This document shows positions 1-5,072 of a DNA stretch of 7,271 nucleotides, piece by piece (within the stretch, counting starts at the first letter, position 1; each line of letters begins with the position of its first letter). The notes below the pieces were generated by a model. That model was not told where the DNA came from. It worked only from the letters and a program-made list of their open reading frames with translations, and ran no database searches. The stretch comes from Chloroflexota bacterium (GTDB lineage Bacteria > Chloroflexota > Limnocylindria > Limnocylindrales > CSP1-4), in assembly GCA_013696275.1 (NCBI GenBank), contig JACCYW010000052.1:1-7271 (forward strand). Direction: 5' to 3'. Both the position numbers and the translations under genes were made by a program.

Positions 1-268
1 CCACCCGGGCACCGGCCGCGGCCAGCCGATCGCGCGCCTCGGCATCCAGGAAGTCCATGCCGATCTCTTCCAGGATGCGCAGGGACGCCTCGTGGATCGA
101 CTCTAGCTCATCCTCGGAAACGACCTCGGTGGGCTTGTAGCGCATCCGAGGCTGCGCCCACGGCCGCTGCGGTGGCAACCGACTGCGCTCGCCGGTAGCG
201 CGGCCGCCGCGACGACGCGGCCGACCGCTCTCGACTTCGGCCTCCAAGTCGGTGGATATGTCTGTCAT
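1..268 (-). CDS. Trimethylamine methyltransferase (MttB) family protein, N-terminal fragment
   Basis: Only the first 89 codons lie in the window; the gene continues past position 1. Reading from the ATG at 268-266, an Arg/Gly-rich leader (RPRRRGGRATGER) is followed by a segment with YKPTEVVSEDELESIHEASL and then ILEEIGMDFLDAEARDRLAA. This matches the N-terminus of MttB-superfamily proteins, which typically have a basic leader, a '...L..IHEAS..ILEEIG..F' helix and an '..L..AGA.V' ending. Family members (usually about 470-520 aa) are TIM-barrel enzymes that move a methyl group from a quaternary or tertiary amine to a corrinoid protein; examples act on trimethylamine, glycine betaine, proline betaine or carnitine. 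The substrate cannot be read from this fragment, and whether the protein has a pyrrolysine codon is unknown because that part is outside. It follows the solute-binding protein gene by 78 nt in the same direction, so co-transcription is likely. No good Shine-Dalgarno precedes the ATG; an in-frame TTG sits directly upstream. The family call is fairly firm, the substrate is not. Confidence 0.82.
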   Translation of the reverse strand, partial: MTDISTDLEAEVESGRPRRRGGRATGERSRLPPQRPWAQPRMRYKPTEVVSEDELESIHEASLRILEEIGMDFLDAEARDRLAAAGARV

Positions 269-287
269 CAAGTGGACCGCGAGTCGT

Positions 288-331
288 CGCCCAGGCCTTG
301 GCGGGCCTGGGCGGCATTTACGAACATGCCG
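288..331 (-). other. Two abutting hairpins in the solute-binding protein / MttB intergenic gap
   Basis: The 78-nt gap (269-346) contains a perfect 10-bp inverted repeat, CGCCCAGGCC (288-297) with GGCCTGGGCG (304-313), separated by a 6-nt loop. A second hairpin has 6-bp arms, CGGCAT (312-317) and ATGCCG (326-331), with an 8-nt loop; the two share bases 312-313, so they might be alternatives. In the transcribed (minus) sense no T-run follows the strong stem, so it is not a canonical intrinsic terminator. It ends 19 nt before the MttB start codon. Plausible roles are mRNA stabilisation of the upstream lipoprotein message, a processing site, partial attenuation, or shielding of the downstream start. 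The structure is seen; the role is inferred. Confidence 0.6.
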
Positions 332-346
332 GGGCTAGAGGATGGG

Positions 347-1405
347 CTACTCGCCGATGAGGCCCTGCTCCTGGAGGAAGGCCGCCGCGACGTCGGCCTC
401 GTTCTCGCCATCGATGTCCACCGTGCCGTTCAGCGCCAGCATGGTCTCAGTATCAAGGACCGCAGCTACCGGCGCGAACAAGTCAGCAAGACCAGGGTTC
501 GCGTCGAAGACCTCCTGCCGGACGTTGAGCGAAGGCTCGTAGCTAGGAAAGAAGGCGAGGTCATCTTCTAGCACCGTCAGGCCCAGGGAGGTGATGCGAG
601 TGTCAGTGGCGAAGACCTCGCCGAAGATGCAGTCCTCGGCGCTGTCGATGGCGTCGGGGATGATTCCGAGCTCCAGCGTGGCGACGTCGCTGAATTCGAA
701 GCCATAGGCGGCCTCCACGCCCGGCATACCGTCGGAGACGCGAGCCTGGAACTCGGTCGCTGCGCACAAGGTGGTCTGGTCCGGGCTCTCGGCTGCCAAG
801 GCAGCGAGATCGGAAAGTGTGGTCAGTTCGAGCTCGGTAGCGGTCTCGCTCGCGAGCGCGATGGTATAGCTGTTGTTCAGCGGCGCGGGCTCCAGCCACA
901 CGATGCCATTGGCAGCGTCGGCATCCCTGACCGCGATGTACTGCTCCTCAGCACCAGGCACGGGATCCGTGTTACCTAGATGGTTGATCCAGCCCGTACC
1001 CGTGTATTCCCAATACATATCGGTGTCGCCGGCGAGCAGCGCCGCACGGGTGACGTCCGATCCCTGGGTGCCCGTTTCATCGTTCACCGTCGCCCCGGCG
1101 TCCTCGAGCACCTGGATGGTGATCTGGCCCAGGATCAGTTGCTCTGTGAACTCCTTGGATCCGACCGTGAGCTCCACGCCCGTCAGGTCGACGACGCCAC
1201 CACCGCCGGGGCTCTCGCCGGCACTCTCCTCCGGGCTCTCACCGGCACTCTCCTCCGGGCTCTCACCGGCGCTAGCTGACGCTCCACTTGGCGATGGAGC
1301 CGTCGTGCGGGTACTTGCCTGCGGGGTCCCACAGGCGCTGATGATGATGATCAGAGCGCCCAGAAGGCCGAGGGCCCTGATGGGACCTGTGATTGGCATA
1401 CGCAT
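347..1405 (-). CDS. Lipoprotein solute-binding protein of a quaternary-amine/osmoprotectant ABC transporter (OpuAC/ProX type)
   Basis: This 352-aa protein is the extracytoplasmic receptor of the transporter encoded just upstream. Residues 9-24 form a hydrophobic signal segment ending in the lipobox I-S-A-C, so Cys25 would be lipid-anchored. A low-complexity Ser/Pro/Glu linker (about 26-70) with a SAGESPEE octapeptide repeat follows. The ligand-binding domain (about 72-350) shows family hallmarks: VGSKEFTEQLILGQ (81-94), DMYWEYTGTGW (129-139), PAPLNNSYTIAL (173-184) and GEVFATDTRI (262-271), all typical of the OpuBC/OpuCC/OsmX branch of PF04069. Cys214 and Cys259 are the only cysteines in the mature domain besides the lipid Cys and could form a disulfide. 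The start at 1405 is chosen because GGAGGAG lies 9 nt upstream; an upstream in-frame ATG at 1423 overlaps that Shine-Dalgarno and is unlikely. The ligand (betaine, choline, carnitine or a relative) cannot be fixed by eye, but the downstream MttB gene favours a methylated amine. Confidence 0.93.
   Translation of the reverse strand: MRMPITGPIRALGLLGALIIIISACGTPQASTRTTAPSPSGASASAGESPEESAGESPEESAGESPGGGGVVDLTGVELTVGSKEFTEQLILGQITIQVLEDAGATVNDETGTQGSDVTRAALLAGDTDMYWEYTGTGWINHLGNTDPVPGAEEQYIAVRDADAANGIVWLEPAPLNNSYTIALASETATELELTTLSDLAALAAESPDQTTLCAATEFQARVSDGMPGVEAAYGFEFSDVATLELGIIPDAIDSAEDCIFGEVFATDTRITSLGLTVLEDDLAFFPSYEPSLNVRQEVFDANPGLADLFAPVAAVLDTETMLALNGTVDIDGENEADVAAAFLQEQGLIGE
1209..1271 (-). 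repeat. 24-bp in-frame tandem repeat, about 2.6 copies
   Basis: Units begin at 1209, 1233 and 1257. The first two differ at one base (g/a at 1217 versus 1241), and the third is partial, diverging after 1271. They encode the acidic SAGESPEE repeat between the lipid anchor and the ligand-binding domain of the solute-binding protein. The array lies in a disordered tether, so copy-number changes in multiples of 24 bp would keep the reading frame. Confidence 0.9.
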
Positions 1406-1414
1406 CTCTTCGAT

Positions 1415-1421
1415 CTCCTCC
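1415..1421 (-). promoter_or_regulatory. Strong Shine-Dalgarno for the solute-binding protein gene
   Basis: GGAGGAG read on the minus strand, 9 nt before the ATG at 1405. It is the best ribosome binding site in the operon. This fits the usual need for more binding protein than membrane subunits, and it decides the start codon. Confidence 0.8.
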
Positions 1422-1450
1422 ATTCGATGACGCTTTAGCACTGGTCGATC

Positions 1451-1482
1451 CTCGGGTAGGCCGCCTCCTATCGGCTCCCGAG
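1451..1482 (-). other. Bulged hairpin between the second permease and the solute-binding protein gene
   Basis: Within the 86-nt gap 1406-1491, CTCGGG (1451-1456) pairs with CCCGAG (1477-1482) and TAGG (1457-1460) pairs with CCTA (1467-1470). One side is continuous and the other has a 6-nt bulge (1471-1476); the loop is 6 nt (1461-1466). The result is a 10-bp GC-rich stem. No T-run follows in the minus-strand sense, so a classical terminator is unlikely; it may be an intercistronic stabiliser or processing site allowing differential expression of the binding protein. Confidence 0.5.
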
Positions 1483-1491
1483 CGTTTGGGG

Positions 1492-2298
1492 TCAGAGGCC
1501 TTTCGGACTCAACCGGGTTTCGGCGATGCCGCCGAGGTGGTCGATGAACAGGGCCAGGGAGGCGGCGAGCACGCTGCCCACTAGGACTACGGTCTCCCGG
1601 CTGGTCACGAGCCCGCTGTTGATGATGTCGCCAAGACCGCCGGCATTCACGAAGGTGGCCAAGGTCGCGGTGCCCACGTTGATGACCAGGGCTGTACGCA
1701 CGCCGGCAAGGATGACCGGCACGGCCAGGGGTAGCTCTATCTTGAGTAACACAGCGCCCTTGGTCATGCCCATCCCGCGCCCGGCCTCGATAACCGACTG
1801 GTCGACCTGTTGGAGGCCGGTCATCGTATTCCGGATGACCGGCAGTGCTGAGTAGGCGACCAGCGCCACGATGGCGGGCCAGAAGCCGATAGCCCAAACG
1901 AGCGCCAGAAGGACCAGGACGCCGATGGACGGGACCGCCTGACCGATGTTGGCCAGAGCGAGGACGGGCGGCACCAAGAGCCGCGCGCCTGGGCGCGTGA
2001 GCAACACGCCCAGCGGCACCGCGATGAGGATGACGAACGCGGTGGACACGAAGCTGAGCCTGAGGTGCTCCACGAACGCGTTCACTATCCCGTCCGGTTC
2101 GAGCGCGCTGCGCTCGATGATGTCCAGGTCCTGGGTGATGGCCCACACATAGACGCCCACGGACACGGCGGCGAGGACGATGGGCAAGCCGAAGTAGCCC
2201 AAGGCCGTGGCTCGCCGGCCCCGGAAGACATCTGTCCCCCCTGCGACAAGTGCGCCAGCTGTAAGGTCACCGTCAGCGGGTCGGGCGTCGACCGCCAT
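1492..2298 (-). CDS. ABC transporter permease, quaternary-amine/osmoprotectant type (second permease)
   Basis: This 268-aa inner-membrane subunit belongs to the binding-protein-dependent transport permease family (BPD_transp_1). Hydrophobic segments fall at about 34-54, 83-101, 108-137, 139-157, 192-216 and 235-253. The cytoplasmic EAA loop that docks on the ATPase is clear: VIEAGRGMGMTKGAVLLKIELP (from residue 169), with the conserved E-A-G, the second G and the terminal L-P. The NAGGLGDII stretch (218-226) after it is typical of the OpuBB/OpuCB/OsmW-Y group. It has an N-terminal extension and one more membrane segment than the first permease. Its ATG shares one base with the stop of the ATPase gene (TGATG at 2300-2296), which indicates translational coupling, and GGGGAC lies 5 nt upstream. 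It presumably pairs with the first permease as a heterodimeric channel. Confidence 0.93.
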   Translation of the reverse strand: MAVDARPADGDLTAGALVAGGTDVFRGRRATALGYFGLPIVLAAVSVGVYVWAITQDLDIIERSALEPDGIVNAFVEHLRLSFVSTAFVILIAVPLGVLLTRPGARLLVPPVLALANIGQAVPSIGVLVLLALVWAIGFWPAIVALVAYSALPVIRNTMTGLQQVDQSVIEAGRGMGMTKGAVLLKIELPLAVPVILAGVRTALVINVGTATLATFVNAGGLGDIINSGLVTSRETVVLVGSVLAASLALFIDHLGGIAETRLSPKGL

Positions 2299-3506
2299 CA
2301 GGCGTCCCCGATTCCCGCGGGATGCATCACTTCCAACTGCGCTCGCGACCGCTCACGGGCATCACGGCGCAGCGCCTGGATCTCCCCGCTGACCGTGGCG
2401 AAGTCGACGGTGCCTAGGTAGGCGCCGGACTCATCGACCACGATGGCGCAGCCGACCCTGGACTTGAGCATCTCGTTGAGGGCGTCGCCGAGTGAGACAT
2501 GCGGCTGGACGATCGCCTCGGCGGGGTGGCCAAGCTCCCCGAGTGGTAAGTCTTCCCGCGCCAGGTCTTGGCCGGCGAGCCAGCGGGCCGGTCGCCGAGC
2601 CTCATCCAGGACAAGGACCGCACCCTTATCCGACGCACGCAGTGCTGCCATCACCTCCGATCGAGAGCTCGAGACCCCAGCTGTTGGCCACTGCACGAGC
2701 TCTACGTCACGAACGCGCGAAAGGTTAAGGCGCTTCAAGGACGCACCGGAGCCGACGAAGTCGGCCACGAAGTCGTCCGCAGGTGCGGACAGGATGTGCG
2801 CCGGTGTGTCGTACTGGGCGATCTGTGAGCCCTCGCGCAGGATGGCGATCCGGTCGCCCATCTTGATCGCCTCATCGATGTCGTGAGTGACGAAGACGAT
2901 GGTCTTGCGTATGGTCTCCTGGAGGCGCAGGAACTCGTTCTGAAGGCGGTCACGAGTGATGGGGTCGATGGCCCCGAACGGCTCATCCATGAGCATCACC
3001 GGCGGGTCCGCACTGAGTGCTCGAGCCACCCCGGCGCGCTGACGCTGCCCGCCCGAGAGGTGCTTGGGATACCGATCACGGTAAGTCGATGGATCCAGAC
3101 CGACCATCGCCAAGAGCTCATCCACCCGGCTGCGGATCCGCTTGCGGTCCCAGCCGAGCATCTTGGGCACGGTCGCGATGTTGTCAGAGATGGTCTGATG
3201 CGGGAACAGCCCGACCTGCTGGATCACGTAGCCGATGCGCCGGCGGAGTTTGTCAGGGTTGACGCTGGTGACGTCCTCGCCCTCCAGGATGATGCGACCG
3301 GATGTCGGCTCGATGAGCCGGTTGATGAGCCGCATCGTGGTCGTCTTGCCGCACCCCGAGGGACCGACCAGGATGACGATCTCGCCGGCCGCGATGTCCA
3401 TGTCCAGGGAGTCGACAGCGGGCCGCGCCTGACCTGGAAAGACCTTCGTCAGGCCCTGGAGGCGGATCATCGGCTCCGCGCCGTTCGCGACGTGGGTCGT
3501 CGTCAT
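2298..3506 (-). CDS. ABC transporter ATP-binding protein with C-terminal CBS domains (OpuCA/OsmV type)
   Basis: This 402-aa ATPase powers uptake. The nucleotide-binding domain (about 13-250) has Walker A GPSGCGKT (48-55), a Q-loop at Gln96/97, signature LSGGQ (150-154), Walker B VMLMDEP with Glu175, and the H-loop His208 in VFVTHDIDEA. The C-terminal part (about 265-378) resembles a pair of CBS modules, each with hydrophobic beta stretches (GAVLVLDEA at 295-303; GCAIVVDESGAYLGTVDF at 352-369). This two-part layout is typical of glycine betaine/choline/carnitine importers. The C-terminal tail (RRDARERSRAQ...) is basic rather than acidic, unlike the anionic tail reported for the ionic-strength-sensing OpuA system of Lactococcus. 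The ATG at 3506 follows the upstream permease stop after a single base. An in-frame GTG at 3515, 4 nt after a GAGGGGG run, is a realistic alternative that would add three residues. Confidence 0.95.
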   Translation of the reverse strand: MTTTHVANGAEPMIRLQGLTKVFPGQARPAVDSLDMDIAAGEIVILVGPSGCGKTTTMRLINRLIEPTSGRIILEGEDVTSVNPDKLRRRIGYVIQQVGLFPHQTISDNIATVPKMLGWDRKRIRSRVDELLAMVGLDPSTYRDRYPKHLSGGQRQRAGVARALSADPPVMLMDEPFGAIDPITRDRLQNEFLRLQETIRKTIVFVTHDIDEAIKMGDRIAILREGSQIAQYDTPAHILSAPADDFVADFVGSGASLKRLNLSRVRDVELVQWPTAGVSSSRSEVMAALRASDKGAVLVLDEARRPARWLAGQDLAREDLPLGELGHPAEAIVQPHVSLGDALNEMLKSRVGCAIVVDESGAYLGTVDFATVSGEIQALRRDARERSRAQLEVMHPAGIGDA

Positions 3507-3507
3507 G

Positions 3508-4155
3508 TCAGGCACGTATCCCCCTCGAAGTGGTGAGCCGGGCGATGAATACGAATGCAAGATCGATGAGCACGGCGATGATGATGATGCCCAGGATGGC
3601 GCTCAGCGTCTGTGGGACGGAGGTCGGCGTACCGAATCGTGCCAGCGCCCGGAAGATGTCCTTGCCCAAGCCCGGTCCGTTGATCACCGCGGCGATGGCC
3701 GCGATCCCGACGGTGATCACAGCGGCAACCCGGATACCGGTGATGATCACGGGCCACGCCAGGGGCAGCTTGATGCGGAAGAGGAGCCGGAAGCTACCCA
3801 TGCCCATCCCTTGCCCGGACTCGATGATGGCCGGGTCGACGATGCGCAAACCTGTAACCGTGTTACGCACGATGGGTAGCAACCCGTACATGACCAGGGC
3901 GACGACCGCTGACCGTGTCCCGAGGCCCAGGATGGGGACAAGCAGCCCAAACAAGGCAAATGAGGGAATGGTGAGGAACACCCCGGTGATCGCCAGGGAG
4001 ATCCGTCGCGGCGTGGCGGTGGCATAGGTGAGCACCCCGATGGTGACCCCGATGATCGTCGACAACGCGACCGAGATGAGCACGATCATGGCGTGCTCGA
4101 TGGTCAGCCCAAACAACCGATCGCCCTGGTCGGCCAGGTAGTCGACGAGGGTCAT
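3508..4155 (-). CDS. ABC transporter permease, quaternary-amine/osmoprotectant type (first permease)
   Basis: This 215-aa inner-membrane subunit has hydrophobic segments at about 22-43, 53-78, 82-97, 134-158 and 183-206, the compact five-span form usual for OpuBB/OpuCB/OsmW-type permeases. The EAA loop is IIESGQGMGMGSFRLLFRIKLP (from residue 110), with Ser replacing the usual Ala in E-A-G; it ends in L-P and is followed by ITVGIAAIAAVINGPGLG, also typical of the group. The ATG at 4155 shares one base with the stop codon of the IclR gene (TGATG at 4157-4153) and has no Shine-Dalgarno of its own, so translation probably depends on ribosomes finishing the regulator. It is expected to form the channel together with the second permease. 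Confidence 0.93.
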   Translation of the reverse strand: MTLVDYLADQGDRLFGLTIEHAMIVLISVALSTIIGVTIGVLTYATATPRRISLAITGVFLTIPSFALFGLLVPILGLGTRSAVVALVMYGLLPIVRNTVTGLRIVDPAIIESGQGMGMGSFRLLFRIKLPLAWPVIITGIRVAAVITVGIAAIAAVINGPGLGKDIFRALARFGTPTSVPQTLSAILGIIIIAVLIDLAFVFIARLTTSRGIRA

Positions 4156-4967
4156 CAGCCGGCCCGCGCTCTGGCGACCAAGCTCGTGGGCCGCCGTGCG
4201 TCATAGCCAAGCTCCCGGGATAGCTCGTCGGCGGCTGCCTTGATGGCCTGACCTGCGAGCGGCAAGCGAGCGCCCAGCCGAAACTTGGGCGCAGAGACGT
4301 TGAGTGCGGCCACCACCTCGCCGCGGAAACCGCGGACCGGCGCCGCCGCCGCGACCAGGCCGGGTTCGAACTCCTCGTCGATGATGGCAAAGCCCTGCCG
4401 GCGCGCGACGAGGATGCGCTCGAACAGAGCGTTCACATCGGCTGGCGCATTGGGCCCGCCCACACCGAACACCGCACCCGCCAAGAGTCGTTCCAGCTCG
4501 TCTCTGTCGTGATCGATGAGGAGGGCGCGGCCAGACGAGGTGTTGTGGGCTGGGACGAGGCGTCCTGCCCAGGCCACCGTCTGGACGGCGTGTGGCGGAG
4601 TCTCCGTCAGGATCGTCAGGACCTCGGGCCCTTGGAGCACCGAGAGGTGGATCCGTTCGCCCAGGTCCTTCTCGACGAGTCGCCGGAGGATCGGCGCGCC
4701 TGCCGCGAGCAGACGCTGGTCAGCGGCTCGCGCGGCAAGAGCGAAGACGTGCCAGCCGATCCGGTAGGCCATCGATCCAGCGTCGCGCTCTACGAAGCCG
4801 GCGTCGGCGAGGACTCGCAAGGTTCGCGACACCTGGCTCTTGTCCCGCCCCTGCTGGGCCGCCAGGCGGCTCACCCCCCACCCACCCTGGGCGACCGCGT
4901 CGTCCGAGGCGAGCGCATCCAGGAGATCGAGAGCACGACGGAGGCTGCTCGCGGGCTCGTCTGCCAC
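4155..4967 (-). CDS. IclR-family transcriptional regulator
   Basis: The protein is 270 aa from the GTG at 4967, the family's usual length. Residues about 8-70 form the winged helix-turn-helix: SSLRRALDLLDAL, then GVSRLAAQQGRDKSQVSRTL (31-50), then RVLADAGFVERD. The ligand-binding domain follows, with LVPAHNTSSGRALL, GFAIIDEEFEPGLVAAAAPV and EVVAALNVSAP, all standard IclR effector-domain landmarks. The open frame runs upstream to 5174, but that part would cover the divergent promoter and its operator-like palindrome, so the GTG beside the IclR-like homology is preferred; it has no clear Shine-Dalgarno. As first gene of the transporter run, overlapping the next gene by one base, it is likely co-transcribed and self-regulated. 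The effector is probably the imported substrate or a breakdown product (inference). Confidence 0.9.
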   Translation of the reverse strand: MADEPASSLRRALDLLDALASDDAVAQGGWGVSRLAAQQGRDKSQVSRTLRVLADAGFVERDAGSMAYRIGWHVFALAARAADQRLLAAGAPILRRLVEKDLGERIHLSVLQGPEVLTILTETPPHAVQTVAWAGRLVPAHNTSSGRALLIDHDRDELERLLAGAVFGVGGPNAPADVNALFERILVARRQGFAIIDEEFEPGLVAAAAPVRGFRGEVVAALNVSAPKFRLGARLPLAGQAIKAAADELSRELGYDARRPTSLVARARAG

Positions 4968-5006
4968 GCCGCGCAGAGTGGCAGATTGATGCGCGTAATG
5001 CAAATG

Positions 5007-5027
5007 GGATCGCACCAAATGCGATCC
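5007..5027. promoter_or_regulatory. Perfect inverted repeat, candidate IclR operator
   Basis: GGATCGCA (5007-5014) and TGCGATCC (5020-5027) are exact reverse complements separated by CCAAA. The site lies in the 105-nt gap between the divergent iclR-like and asnB-like genes, where a dimeric IclR-type regulator would bind. It is just upstream of a candidate -10 element for the plus-strand gene, so binding could block or recruit polymerase there and also control the minus-strand operon. The repeat is seen directly; the assignment to this regulator is inference from position and symmetry. Confidence 0.7.
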
Positions 5028-5030
5028 GGC

Positions 5031-5036
5031 TACGAT
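5031..5036 (+). promoter_or_regulatory. Candidate -10 element for the AsnB-like gene
   Basis: TACGAT fits the TANNAT pattern of housekeeping sigma factors in GC-rich bacteria. It lies about 37 nt before the GTG at 5073, leaving room for a short leader with the AAAGGA ribosome binding site. The place of the -35 box (about 5007-5013) falls in the left arm of the inverted repeat and has no good consensus, which would suit an activator-dependent or repressor-occluded promoter. Short motif, so only tentative. Confidence 0.35.
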
Positions 5037-5056
5037 GACGGCCAGCTCTTCGAACG

Positions 5057-5062
5057 AAAGGA
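5057..5062 (+). promoter_or_regulatory. Shine-Dalgarno supporting the GTG start of the AsnB-like gene
   Basis: AAAGGA is 10 nt before the GTG at 5073. It supports this start over any upstream in-frame codon and places cysteine as the second residue, as the amidotransferase mechanism requires. Confidence 0.6.
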
Positions 5063-5072
5063 TCCGTTTCCG

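Noticed and set aside
288..313. Rho-independent terminator ending the transporter operon
   Set aside because: The stem is strong, but no T-run follows on the minus strand and a co-directional gene starts 19 nt later.
873..1430. 185-aa plus-strand open frame
   Set aside because: It is opposite the lipoprotein gene; its Pro/Ser repeats are the reverse reading of the 24-bp tandem repeat.
1406..2146. Upstream extension of the solute-binding protein frame (599-aa open frame)
   Set aside because: The added part is a shadow of the second permease in another frame, with His/Arg-rich composition. The lipoprotein signal peptide and Shine-Dalgarno place the true start at 1405.
2883..3536. 217-aa plus-strand open frame
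   Set aside because: It lies wholly opposite the ATPase, whose motifs are unambiguous; the frame is Asp/His/Arg-rich, as expected of an antisense shadow in GC-rich DNA.
4968..5000. Minus-strand sigma-70-like promoter for the IclR operon
   Set aside because: I looked for paired -35/-10 elements upstream of 4967 (such as TTGGTG or TTGCAT with a TANNNT box) and found no pair at 16-18 nt spacing, so none is annotated.
4509..5072. In-frame upstream extension that would give the AsnB-like protein about 188 more N-terminal residues
   Set aside because: It is antisense to the IclR gene, covers the palindrome, and would bury the catalytic cysteine that must be at the mature N-terminus. The GTG at 5073 with AAAGGA fits better.
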